In this document: positions 31,805-42,211 of the stretch, one piece after another
Layout of the letters: every line of letters begins with the position of its first letter
Position numbering within the stretch: position 1 is the stretch's first letter
DNA from: Chara braunii
Taxonomy: Eukaryota > Streptophyta > Charophyceae > Charales > Characeae
Direction: 5' to 3'
Assembly (NCBI GenBank): GCA_003427395.1
Contig: BFEA01000098.1
Coordinates: 2,842,345-2,892,344 of the forward strand
Length of the DNA: 50,000 nt
Made by a program: the position numbers and the translations under genes
The notes under the pieces: model-generated
What the model saw: only the letters and a program-made list of their open reading frames with translations
Databases searched by the model: none
Told to the model about the DNA's origin: nothing

Positions 31805-32847
31805 ACCACGACCACCTGGCGGTTGACTTCGTGGCCACGTCCTCTTGGGCTGGTGGTTGGAGAAAAGGGGTAATGTGATTCGTTGTCTTCAACGGCACAC
31901 CAGCGGCGAGGATGTGAAGGGCAACACGAGGAAAAAAGCATAAGTGCAATAAGTAAAAAAAGTGTGGAGGCCTTCATCGCAAGAGTGGTAAACGTCGGGA
32001 AGAGATCGGGCAGCTGCTGGGAAGAATTGGCCTGTAAATTGAAAAAATGGTATTATGAGGACTGAGCGCTGATCTGAGTCGGGAACTGAACTGGAACTTG
32101 ACCTGACTGCTTCCAGACTAAGTTCAACGTCTACTGACGACTGACCAGCCTCGACTATGGGATACTGGGGCTGGCCACGCTAGCAGAGCCGGAAGAAATG
32201 GTAACATTTGAAAATCTCGTCGTGAGTGAAAATCAGCACAAGTAGACTTTTGGTGGCGGAATCTCTAAGGCCTGTGCCGAGTAAAAATGAGCTACGGGCT
32301 CTCGTAGGATTATCTCTTTTTCGAACTTCTTTCATAATTTTCATATTTTTCACTAGTAGGTTTTGCAACGGAGAAAAAAGCATGGAACACGTGGAAGTAG
32401 CAAAGGTAGGATGAAGTCTTGCAGCAAAGTAGTATATAAGGAGCGGGAATGAGTGCAAGAGTACTTCTCAACCTGAGTAGTACAAGGGCAGAAGGGTGGA
32501 GATCGCTAACTTTTCTGGTGATGGAGATTTCATAGAGACCAGGTTGGCAGGGCTTACAGAGCGCTAGCACCCAGCGACCCGCGGACGGCAGGGCCTGTCC
32601 GCCAGGAGACGCGCAAGCCTGGGGAAGGGAGCCGCATTGGCTGGACGGCACCCCATGGCTTGAGCATCGCCGTCCCCAGCTTGCAAAAGCTGGAGTCGCA
32701 AAGTGCCACGTGGCAAACGTGCGATGCAGAGAAGCCAGCGCATCATTCGGGAGCAATACAGGAGAACAGCCAACAAGAGTAGCCGCGACGTGGACGGGAG
32801 GTTTTGCCACGACAGCGACACGGTTAACGTGGTCAACGCGGTCAACG

Positions 32848-33225
32848 ATGCCGATGGACTCAACTGCTGCTTTACTTCAGGGCGCCGCCCAGTGGCTTTC
32901 GCTTCTTCAGACGAGTCACGACCTTCTCCGACAGAAAGTGGATGAGATGAGGATGGTGGCTGATGGGGGAGATGCACTACCATATCTCACACACCAGAGC
33001 ATATTGCAGAGCCTTTTGCACATCATCATGAAGCTGGAGGAGGGGCCAGCTTCTTATTTGGCATGGTTTATTGACCAGGGACAGGCGGCGATTTTGATGC
33101 GACACTGCTACGCAGTCCTTGAAGAGGGGCAAGCACTGTGTGCTCTGTCAACGGAGCGCTGGTATGCTCAGCTCGATGTGGAGGACGAGGACGATTCGCC
33201 ATCATCACCTTCAACACCTATGTAA
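32848..33225 (+). CDS. Hypothetical open frame of 125 residues in the 6-kb repeat
   Basis: ATG at 32848; upstream codons to 32710 are open but start only with GTG. The product looks helical (AALLQGAAQWLSLLQ, LLHIIMKLEEG) with an acidic Ser-rich tail. It lies about 1.05 kb after the primer-site-like sequence, the position of a gag-like frame, but has no recognised gag motif or zinc knuckle. An identical copy is at 44386-44763. Confidence 0.25.
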   Translation: MPMDSTAALLQGAAQWLSLLQTSHDLLRQKVDEMRMVADGGDALPYLTHQSILQSLLHIIMKLEEGPASYLAWFIDQGQAAILMRHCYAVLEEGQALCALSTERWYAQLDVEDEDDSPSSPSTPM

Positions 33226-33252
33226 GAGGTAGGATGTCCATGCATTGGCGAA

Positions 33253-33448
33253 AACAGAAACAACAACATCATCAACAACGACAACAACAACAACATTGAT
33301 GCAGCAGCTGCTGGTCCCTGTGATGGCGATTCTTGCACCGGCGAGATTGGCGGAATCAACAGCTATAACAACACCAACAACAACAACACCAGAAGAGATA
33401 TTAACGTTGTGTTCTCACGATCGTGTGCTGGCGAAAGCGGGAACGACG

Positions 33449-33481
<33 letters not shown>

Positions 33482-33710
33482 CAACAACAACAACAACAAC
33501 AACAACGCAGAGGACGCCAGTTCTAGTGATGGTGATTCTGACACTGGCGAGATTGGCGTTTCCATCAGATTCAACAACAACAACAACACTGATGGCTGCA
33601 ACAACAACAATAACAACGATCACAACGATAACAGCAACGAGCGATTCATCGCTAGGGTGACTGGCGAAATCGACATCCACAACAACAACAACGACAATAA
33701 TCATGATAAT
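33253..33710 (+). repeat. AAC/ACA trinucleotide repeat with interspersed GATTCTGACACTGGCGAGATTGG-like modules
   Basis: Runs of AAC (up to about 15 units near 33451-33506) alternate with a module reading GATGG(C/T)GATTCT...GGCGAGATTGGCG at 33322 and 33527 and a weaker third at 33655. Open frames give poly-Asn, poly-Thr or poly-Gln depending on phase. Duplicate at 44791-45248. Confidence 0.85.
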
Positions 33711-36011
33711 GTGGTGAGTGCGTCAGGGGATGGGCGACGGCTATTTTCTCCTCTTTCCCCCTTCTTTTCTGTGTCCTGACCGCCGATTATTGAAGGGGGA
33801 ATGCGGAAAGGTGCACAGTGGTGGCGCGAAGGGGTGGGGTAGGGATAGGACCTCCCACTGGTTTTGTTGACAGGGATCAACATTTGGATGTGCTTGATTT
33901 CGCCTGAGTGGAATTGATTGCCCTTTACGAATATTGATGGGCACACCAATTACTATGAACACAAGTATTCGCCATGTGGCGGGCCGGGGAGAGGTGATGT
34001 TGCATATGTTACTAGGGTTTGCTGCTTGTTTCTAAGGTGAGTCGCTTGGTCCCGGCCGCTTGGAGAGGGCGGAAGAGTAGGACTCTTATCTGAGGCTGCT
34101 CTTTCACCCTTTTGTGATTTCAATTTCTTTTTTTGAACCGGTGTTCTCCCCTATTGAGCGAGTTTTTGTTAGTTAGTGCTATAGGGCAGACACATGCGCT
34201 GGCAACACTGGGTAGAGAATTGCAGACGTAGAAGCCAAACCTTGTCCGGATCTTTCCCCTTCTTACTGTACCGGATAGTAGTTGAATAGGGCAGGGTAAT
34301 GGTCCTAGGGTTTGATGGGCAGTCAATCCCCTCGCTCGAAGGCAATCAATGCTGCCCATCACCGAGCGCCTGCGCATTTATAACTGTTCAAACAATTGAT
34401 TACAATGATCAGAGACGCTGGACCCGCTTTCCAGCAGGTGTTGCCCCCCACCAATAGATGGAGCCCTCCCGAGACTGCTCGTGGTGCCTGCTCCTATCAG
34501 CACCCTTAGCATCATCTTGGGTTGTTTTTTTTTTTTTTTTTAATAATAATAATGGTACTATGAGAGTAAATACTACATCCCTCATTATCATGATATTTTT
34601 GTGTTAAATTACTCTGCAATGATGTAATCTACTAAGCTCTCTTGGCCTGTCAGTGAATACACTGTGCAAGGATCATGGCTGCCTTGAGGCAAGATGTGCG
34701 GTTAAAAAAAAAAAAGAAGTGTGGAGAAATTTTGGGAGCGGTGACGGTAAACGGCTGCCAGCTGGCATTGACCAATTGGGGTCGTTAACCCTAGTTGACC
34801 GCTTGAGTTGAGGGTCGTGACCCTCAAATTGCAGGCAGGCCACCAAAATGGCGTTCTTCAAGCGGGATATTTTTTTTTAGACGAGGAACTCTCGGTGCCG
34901 CTGATTGGACTTCGCAGCGAATTTTATATGGGCGCTGACTGGGAAAAATCAGCCGGGCCCATGGAATTGTGGTCTGTGTTGACCGGCGGCATACCTCCTA
35001 TCAAGACTTTACCACGTGAGTTCGTTCCGACGACCTGTTTCCCTGATGTCAGTCTGTCAGTTGGACAGACTGTCAGTACGTCAGTCTGTCCGTTTGTCTG
35101 GCTGCAGTCCGTGAAAGGGTAGTTAGATTTGTCAGTCTACCATGCATCACTCCGTCAGTGACTGTCTGATCTGACCCTGCTATTTTAGACTATGTGTGCG
35201 ACCTGCAAAAAACGGTAAATACGGGGTTTGTCTATGAGTCCTGTTAGTCTCAGTCTGCACCAGCAGACTGCGTCGTTAGTCCAGTCCATACAGTTAGTCC
35301 AAATGGTCATCTGCAGGTGTTAGAACAGTCTCCGTTGTCAGCCTCTTGTCAGTCAGCCGCATCAGATCAAGTAGCCAGTAGTCTGCAAATCTGTGATCCC
35401 CCATCTGATTTCTCTGCCGTTTTTGAATCTGCACTTCTCTTTTTACTAACAGTGTGGTATACCGGGGTTGTGAAGATTTGCTGAATGGTTCGAGTATGGG
35501 AACAGGGACTCTGTTGCATACTGTAACGTGCAGACCAGAACAAGAACCGACCTTTCAATACAAAGTATAAGATAGCACAACGGAAGACTTAGATACCAGT
35601 GATCCGAACAATCAATGTTGCAATGCAGCCCTGAACACACATCATCATCATCATCGTTACATGGTGTGAAATGGGCCTGGCGCATCACACAGGAAGACTG
35701 CGCCAGCCCATACCATACACAGACAAAGAGGAAGGGGATAGACGAAGAGGAGGGGGAAGATGGGAATGTCGTCAACACCAAGTCTTCGGCACAAGCCCAA
35801 ATAGTCCCTCGTCGAAATGTCTGAATCCCAAATGTCAAGTCTGGATCCAATGTCGTCAAGTCTCAAGTCACAACTCTGTCTCTCTCTGTCGTAGTCTGAG
35901 AAGTCAGGTGGCGAGAGGGTGAGAAGAGAAGGTCGACTAGAAGAGGAAGAAGAAGAACTCTCTCTCTCTCTGTGTCCAGTACTAACCTGTGAAGTTGGCG
36001 TCTTGATGCAG

Positions 36012-36048
36012 GTACCACGAAGATGGAGCTGGAGCGATGGCGCCACAG
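36012..36048 (+). other. Possible 37-nt mini-exon within the 6-kb repeat
   Basis: GATGCAG precedes it and CACAG|GTAAGT follows it, so both splice consensus sites are good. A Kozak-poor ATG lies inside. No flanking exons are established; duplicate at 47550-47586. Confidence 0.2.
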
Positions 36049-36371
36049 GTAAGTACCACTGGCCTCCGCCAGTCTCTCTCTCCCACTCTACGATCTACCA
36101 CCTATCATAGCGCCCAGCGCTGAAGACTACCTCTAAGGCTATGGGCGCCCAGCGCCGAAGACTACAGCTAGCGCTAATACCTGCCTAGCNCTGAAGACTA
36201 CTGCAGCGCTCCTCCTGAGTGCTGCGGCCGAATTCCTGAAGACTACCTCGTGCCTACTGANCTACCTACCCGTGAAGTGCATGGGAACTTCCTATGTACT
36301 ACCGGGTGTGCCTCCTGAGCCTGCCGAAGGGAGGCAGGGGCTGCAGCTGCAGCTCCTGCTCAAACTCGTGA

Positions 36372-36679
36372 GGAACAGGCTATTTCTGGCCTGTTCCGCA
36401 TCCCTGTTTACGTGCCTGAGTCTTAGGGGCAGGTCGAAAGAATGAGGGCCTGAAAATGGCCCTCCGTTTCAGGCTGAAAACTCTGGGTCTGAAAAGACCC
36501 AGAAATAGGCTGAAACGGGGTAGGGCCTGCAGGCCCTCGTTTTTCAGCTTTCAGGCTGAAACGGGGTAGGGCCTGCAGGCCCTCGTTTTTCAGCTTTCAG
36601 GCTGAAACGAACGGGGCCTGTAAGCCCTAAGTTTTAGGCTTTTAGGCTGAATGTTCGGGACGGGCCCTGCAGGGCCCGT
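36372..36679. repeat. Series of perfect hairpins and 46-bp tandem units at the LTR edge
   Basis: Successive perfect inverted repeats: GGAACAGG/CCTGTTCC (36372-36397), GAGGGCC/GGCCCTC (36444-36464), TGGGTCT-GAAA-AGACCCA (36484-36501), AGGGCCTGCAGGCCCT twice, 46 bp apart (36522, 36568), and the 20-bp palindrome at 36660-36679. Duplicate at +11538. Confidence 0.9.
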
Positions 36680-36725
36680 GTGGCTACGCAGTATGCCACA
36701 CCCCCTCCTCCTTGAAGAACCGAGC

Positions 36726-36977
36726 TTACCTGCGAGGGCGAAGCTGTCTGTCTGAGACCACAGTCCGGGTGGGAGGGGCTGGTCGTGAAGCTTCCTGAGC
36801 TAACCTCCGCTTTTCATAATCCGCGTAGATCAGCGGTGCGGATGCTTTCAAATCTGCGCCTGAAATCCACCGAGTGTCATCGCGATCGCATGCTTTGAAT
36901 GTGACTTTGTACTGCCGCGGCTTGCTGCCGTACTTGCTATCGGAGATGACGCGGTCAACTTCCTGATGGCCATCCAT
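36726..36977 (-). pseudogene. gypsy-2 chromodomain-like C-terminus
   Basis: EVDRVISDSKYGSKPRQYKV followed by a TFKACDRDDTRWIS segment has the three-strand pattern and final helix of a chromodomain (VDRV..., YKV.W/F, W). It ends with a basic tail at the stop at 36726. It is joined to the integrase frame by a small frameshift near 36970, so the two are separated at present. Confidence 0.7.
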
Positions 36978-38053
36978 AGATGCGATCGTCGGTCCGGAAA
37001 GTCGTCGCTCTTGGCTGGCGTGTATGTTGCCAGCTTCGAGGCGTGATAGACCGGATGGATCGTCAGATGCTCTGGAATGTTGATCACAAATGAAGGGCCA
37101 TCGGGCTCATCGCCCGCGGCTGCTGTCACAGACCAAGGTCCAAACCACTTGGGAAGCAGTTTGCGTGAGACATCCTGTTCCAGTGCAAACTCTTCCGCGG
37201 AGACCCAAACCAGATCACCGGCGCGGATGGGACATGGTACGCGACGCCTGTTGGCTTGCTGCTGCATGCGGACTTGAGCCTTTTGCATATTTGCGCGGGC
37301 TCGAGTCAGCAATTCCCTGTACTTCCAGACGGAAGCGGGAGAGCAGGCAGCGTCAATGTCGGCTGGTTGAGGGAGGAGAAGGTCAGCGAAGATCCGGCCT
37401 TTCCGTCCACCGTGGTGCAACTCGAATGGAGTCGCGCCGATCGCCGGATGCACCGAAGTGTTGTAGGCGAACTCGATGTCGGGGAGGCGGTCAACCCAAT
37501 CTTTCTTTTTCGGACGGATGAGCGTACGAAGCATCATTTGAGCGGTTTGATATGCCCGCTCCGTCTGCCCGTCTGTTTGAGGATGTCGAGCCGAACTTGG
37601 TTTCATTGTTGTGTCGGACTCCTGCATGAGAGCAGTCCAAAACGCCGACATGAAACGAGTGTCGCGGTCGCTGACAATGTCTTCGGGTACACCGTGGCCA
37701 CAAATCCAACCAGTGTGCAGGAGGCGTGCCAGCTCGGGAGCCGTGGAGTAGTACTTGCAAGGGAGAAAACGCGCATACTTACTCAATCGGTCCACAACCG
37801 TGAGGATGTCGTCGTGCCCGAGCCGGTCACGAGGAAACGGACCGGTGACGTCCATGGCAATGGAGAGACCGGGTTCCCGTGGGATAGGCATCGGGTGTAA
37901 CTCGCCGTAGGGATTGCGGTTGCGGGGCTTGCTACGTCGGCAAACTTCGCAAGAGTCGCAGTACCGAGTGACATAGATAATGAGGTCGGGCCATCAGAAT
38001 CGCTGTCGAAGCCGTGCAATAGTGCGGTTGACTCCGAAATGGTCGACGAGTCA
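36848..38053 (-). pseudogene. gypsy-2 integrase, two nonsense mutations in the zinc domain
   Basis: The catalytic core is well kept: DVTGPF (first Asp), VSDRDTRF (second Asp) and HPQTDGQTERAYQ (Glu), giving D,D-35-E, then the GPY-type module KWFGPWSV. Upstream, the H..H..C..C zinc segment reads EYHDS, DHFG and YCDSCEVC, but TGA stops at 38051-38053 and 37994-37996 interrupt it. The core alone is open for 347 codons to 36848, its last 40 out of frame. It would insert element DNA, but the protein cannot be made whole. Confidence 0.85.
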
Positions 38054-38445
38054 TGAATCATGATACTCGCCGAGGAGGCAAGTCCGAAGACGACGGTCGC
38101 GTGGGACACATAGTAACTCCTTGCCTTTCGAGTGGAGGAGCAAGTACCCGTCGGCAATGCGGTAATGGCTGGCCGGCGGGTGATCCGAAGATAGTTGTGC
38201 ATAGAGCGTGCCGAAGTCCGGATCAGACTGATATGCGCGGATGAAGTGTCGCTGAAGCTCCTCGTCGAATGCGAAGGCATGATGTGTCATAGCGCAAAGA
38301 TCAGGTCTTCGCGAGAGTGCATCTGCTGCGCGATTGGAGAGGCCAGGGACATGTTTCGGTGTGAAGTCAAATTGGTCGATGAAGTACATCCATCGTCCGA
38401 TCGTGCTGCTCACCGTGTCCTGCGTCTTATAGTCATAGCCGCTTG
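38054..38445 (-). pseudogene. gypsy-2 remnant of RNase H end
   Basis: IGRWMYFIDQFDFTPKHVPG and SNRAADALSRR are the closing motifs of gypsy RNase H. They are fused almost directly to the middle of the reverse transcriptase, so the DxSxxGxG-type start of RNase H and the polymerase active site are both missing. The following text leads into the integrase zinc domain. Confidence 0.8.
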
Positions 38446-39993
38446 GAAAGTGGCTGGGGCATTCGTAAGGACAAACGGCATGACCAGCCATTCGAAATGC
38501 CCATACCGTGTCTTGAACGCGGTCTTGTAGCGATCCTCCTCGCGAATCTCGAGTTGGTGGTACCCTGACTTGAGATTCAGCTTAGAGAAAAACTGGGCGC
38601 CGCCCACTCGCTCGAGAAGGTCATCGATGCGTGGGAGAGGGTCGACGTTCCTGATCGTCTGCGCGTTGAGCTTGCGATAATCGATGCACAACCGCAGGTC
38701 CTTGTTCTTCTTCCGGACGAAGAGAACAGGAGCACCGTATGGCGATGAGCTAGGCCGAATCCAGCCTTTCTCTAGAAGGTCGTCGAGTTGTGCGCGGAGC
38801 ACACTTAACTCTTCCTCGCTCATTCGGTAGATGCAACCGCGCGGAGGTACGGCCCTGTCCTCGAGGATGATCTCGTGGCGGATGGGTCGATCCAGTACTA
38901 CTCCGTGCGGGCCTTCGAACACGTCGTTGTAGGCGTCGAGAAGTTCGGTGATGCGTGGATCCGAAGGTGAGTCCGTCGATGAAGCGGCATGGGGCGGGAG
39001 GGCGTGGAGAAAACACACCCCCATCTCCTCGATGTCGTCTCTGATGATGGAAGCTCGCATGCTTGCAGCGGATACCACGTGGCAGCTGATCGAAGGATGA
39101 GGAAGAGGCATCGTGCATGGAACTAGTACTCCGTTCCGATCACGGATGTGAACGGTGCGGTGGAAGAAGTTCACCGGGTGATCCTCGCTTCGCAGCCATG
39201 ACATGCCCAAGATCATGTCGAATTTGGTGTCCAGAATGTCNAAGGACACCGCCTCACTTGCGTGAGGGGTAAAGTACACTGGGTCGACGTCAATGCACAG
39301 GTCGATGGACTTGTGCGTATGACCGTCTGCCAGAGTGACTTGCGTAGGCTGGGACTTCCTCCNGACACGTGGGCCAAGGCCGGCGCGTACCATGAAGTCC
39401 TGGCTGATGTAGTTGCGAGATGCTCCGCAATCGATCAAGGCACTGTTGGTCACCTCTCCAATCTGAATGCGTACGTATAGCAATGGTGCGTCGATGTCGT
39501 CGTACCATTGCGTCTTGAACTCGCGGTCGATCTTCGCGATGTAAGCGTGAAGGTCGACAACCTCTGCTCCGGCGTCCATCAACGGAGCTGGTACTGCAGT
39601 GTGCAAGTAGTCCCGCAGTTGTGCCATGAGCACATTGCAATGCGGTTTCGGCAATCGTCCGGTCGAGGGAACGGGCATCCACTGGAAGTCCGTGAACGTC
39701 AACGGGTCGAGCTCTTCAAGTCTTGACCATAACGTCGAATCCCCGGCGATAGATTGCGGCGAAGCTGCCGAATCGGTTGTCGATGGTGATGAAACCGTGC
39801 ATGCGGTGGACTGTTGCACGTGGAGCGGTTGGTCCAGCGGTGGAACCAAGTGGACAGCATAATCCTCGTAAGTATACCGAGGACTTGCGACATTCGCATC
39901 CTCCCCAGATGTGCAGGAGGCCGCTAGCAAGGCGGCCGAATCTGGCGGAGTAGAAGGTGGAGTCGCCTCACCTTCCGCGGAGCTCAGTTTCCC
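38446..39993 (-). pseudogene. gypsy-2 protease and truncated reverse transcriptase
   Basis: The frame is open from the -1 frameshift site. The protease segment has ALIDCGASRNYIS, with DCGA in place of the usual D-S/T-G, and a later ILGMSWL. The polymerase begins [40 protein letters not shown] and ends at [10 protein letters not shown] near 38447. The catalytic YxDD motif, expected about 35 residues further on, is absent; the sequence jumps to RNase H. An internal deletion of roughly 0.8-1 kb is inferred from family spacing. Single Ns at 39241 and 39363 fall in this frame. Confidence 0.85.
39984..39993 (-). promoter_or_regulatory. -1 ribosomal frameshift site GGGAAAC followed by gag stop
   Basis: On the minus strand, gag reads ...TCG GGA AAC TGA. 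The heptamer G GGA AAC (39993-39987) is a canonical X XXY YYZ slippery site in the correct phase and the stop follows at once (39986-39984). Slipping back one base enters the open pol frame. Eleven nt later GAAGGTG (39975-39969) pairs with CACCTTC (39959-39953), and GGCG in its loop can pair with CGCC at 39947-39944, which would make a pseudoknot. Confidence 0.7.
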
Positions 39994-41552
39994 GAGCTGA
40001 GGCGGGGTCGCACATCCTCCTTGCCCTGATCTTGGCACAGGGTCTTGTGCTTGGTGCTGTTGCACCAGTAGCAGCTGCCGTAGCGGCCGCTGACCTTGTA
40101 CTCCGCCTCGGTCAAGCCAAACTTGGCCCATGGAACTTGTACTGGCTATCCATTTTCGGCCTGCGATGTGGATTTCGCCTTCCCATTGTTGCGGGACTTG
40201 TTGTTGCTTCACGGTTGGACAGCAGCCACCTGATCTCTGTCACTTGATGCTGGAGTGGCTGNTGGGTTATCTCCACTGTCNTGCTGGACTGCANCGAAGT
40301 GCTGNTGTCGCGGACCAGTTCGTACCTTCTCCACATAGGTCGGCTGCCATGGTGACTTCTCGTGTGCAGCTGACCTGTTGGTCTTGATGATCTCCCTCGC
40401 CTTGTNAATGATTTCAGCGAAGGTTGAGTACTGCTCGCGATCACCAAGAGCCTGGCTCAATGCCGCACAGGATCTGTTGTAGAACTCACGTCTGAGATGA
40501 GTGAAAGGCAGGTCCAGATTGGGCACTGCCGCAATCTTCTGCCACTCCGTGAGCCAGTCCCGTGTTGCAGTGTTGCCCTGTGACATGGTGAACAGACGGT
40601 TGATGGCGAATGTCGGCGCGTCGTCGACGATGAACCGCTTCTTCCACAGCCATGTCAGTTCCTCCCATGTGATTTGGTCCTTCAAGTCTGGTACGTCGAC
40701 GCCGTGGGAGGTTGCCAAGTGGCTCAACCAGGTCTGGCATCCGCCCTTTGAGTTCAGGAACAAGGCGCCGATGTACGCATGCTTGGCTACGGGCAGAATC
40801 CTGAGTTGCGTTGTGAATGCTTCCCACCAGAGGACCGGATCCTGCTGCGTGTAGTCGTCGAACCTCTCCAGATTGAAAGTTGACATCTTATACATCTTCG
40901 GGTTGCCATCCGCATTCGTCGTCTGCAGCTGCTGGACCTCGGTCTTCAATGTATGCAGCTGACTGCTGATGGTNGTGGTCGGCGCAGCGAAAGTGCTGAT
41001 GTCGCCGAGCATTGCCACTACGTGGTCAACGCGGTCCTCCAGTTGGCGGCTAGAGGGTGCACTGCTGGAAGCCCCAACAGCTGGTCCTGGTACAGCCTGT
41101 TCCAGGTCCAGTACACGGGCGTCCAGTGCCCGTGTGGCATCCTCGTGCTGACTCTTATGGTCCCGCACGGCCCGCTGAAGGTTTGCCAACTCGGAGTGTA
41201 GGTGGTTACATGTGTAAACCAACCTGCTCACGAGCTTGGCCATGAGTTCCTTATTCTGTTCTTCCGGTGTTGGCTCGTTGCCGTTCGGTTCAAAATGCCA
41301 GTACTTGAGTTTCTCGATGCTGTTGGCTTCATGCCGCTGCAGCAGAGCCCGGGCTTCCTTGCGGCGAGCCTGGGCATCTGCGTCTGCTTCGGCCTGTAGC
41401 CGCAACTTCTTTGTTGTTGTCGCTTCATCAGCTTGTAGCTTGACTGCCAGCTGGCGTTGTTCCTCAGCCTCGATTGCAGCGAGTTGAGCATGGACGCGCT
41501 TTTTGTAGTCGGCAATGGGCTCATTGACCAGTTGGCCTGGCAGGCCTGTCAT
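39984..41552 (-). pseudogene. gypsy-2 gag, two nonsense mutations
   Basis: The most likely ATG is at 41552 (MTGLPGQLV...); an earlier GTG-started extension only translates the minisatellite. The N-terminal third is a charged coiled coil (Glu/Gln/Lys/Arg, EEQRQLAVKLQADEA). The capsid-like middle has WWEAFTTQLRI and LTWLWKKRF. The main frame ends at TGA 40209-40211, and a TAG follows at 40146-40148. In the same frame beyond both stops lies a zinc knuckle, CYWCNSTKHKTLC (CX2CX4HX3C, 40035-40073), one residue short of the standard spacing. Gag then ends at the slippery site. Several Ns sit near 40260-40410. Confidence 0.8.
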
Positions 41553-41878
41553 GTTGCTGACTTGGCACTGCTGACGTGGCACTTTGTCTGACGTGGCACT
41601 GTGTCTGACGTGGCACTGCTTACGTGGCACTGCTTACGTGGCACTGCTTATGTGGCACTGTGTTTGACGTGGCACTGCTTACGTGGCACTGTGTCTGACG
41701 TGGCACTGCTGATGTGGCACTGCTTACGTGGCACTGTGTTTGATGTGGCACTGTGACCTGGCACTGCTGACGTGGCACTGCTGATCTGGCACTGCTGATG
41801 TGGCACTGTGACCTGGCACTGTGACGTGGCACTGCTGATCTGGCACTGTGACGTGGCGCTGCTGACGTGGCACTGTAC
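41545..41878. repeat. TGGCACTG minisatellite in the gypsy-2 leader
   Basis: More than 20 units built on GTGGCACTG with spacers GCTTAC, TGTCTGAC, CTGAC or TGAC, giving mixed periods of 13-17 bp. It sits directly upstream of the gag ATG in the transcribed leader. Confidence 0.9.
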
Positions 41879-42211
41879 CTAACCAGGATGCATGCAAGGG
41901 GTGGGTGGGAGGGAAAACGTAGGTAGGTAACGAACCCAACAATACTTTCCTCCGGCCCTAATCAACAGATAAAATAAAAAATAAAAAATAAAAAGAGGAC
42001 TACTTCCTTTTTCTTTTTTCTCTTTTTGTATATATCTGTCGATTTATGATGAGTAGGATATGTCAGAAGAGTATTATGAACGAGATCTAGGCTAGGTTCC
42101 GCAAAGTTTCGGCTTTTACAAACTGCGATCTTGAAAAAAATTTTGCGAAATGGAGTAAAGATGCGATTTTCAGAAAAGAACAAATCCATTTTCTGAGAAT
42201 ATAGCAACCTN
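41879..42211. other. gypsy-2 leader edge, no recognised feature
   Basis: AT-rich sequence between the minisatellite and the right 6-kb repeat, ending in an N at 42211. A primer site would be expected here for gypsy-2 but no TGGTATCAGAGC-type sequence is seen on the minus strand. Confidence 0.4.

Larger units (their letters stand above)
30674..36700. repeat. 6.03-kb direct repeat, left copy (candidate 3' LTR of gypsy-2)
   Basis: It is almost identical to 42212-48238 (constant offset 11538). I saw one base difference (T36655 versus C48193), and even isolated Ns fall at matching positions (36190/47728, 36261/47799). The right edge is informative: on the minus strand it begins TGTGGCATACTGCG immediately after a polypurine tract, as an LTR should. 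The left edge is hidden by the CT/N gap. Contents on the + strand: (GT)n, a primer-site-like TGGTATCAGAGCTGG at 31790, a small open frame at 32848, AAC-rich trinucleotide repeats at 33253-33710, and a hairpin-rich region at 36372-36679. At 6 kb it would be among the longest LTRs, so an assembly duplication must be considered. Confidence 0.75.
36701..42210 (-). mobile_element. Internal region of gypsy-2 (Ty3/gypsy, chromovirus type)
   Basis: Read on the minus strand, the order is leader with a minisatellite, gag, -1 frameshift site, protease, truncated reverse transcriptase, end of RNase H, integrase, chromodomain and polypurine tract (AAGGAGGAGGGGG, 36701-36713 complement). It lies exactly between the two 6-kb repeats. 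At least eight single Ns within it (39241, 39363, 40262, 40281, 40294, 40305, 40406, 40974) look like unresolved differences between copies. I found no clear primer site between gag and the right repeat. Confidence 0.85.

Noticed and set aside
41545-41878. CRISPR-like array
   Set aside because: Spacers are short, repetitive and variable in period. It is a minisatellite in a eukaryotic retroelement leader.
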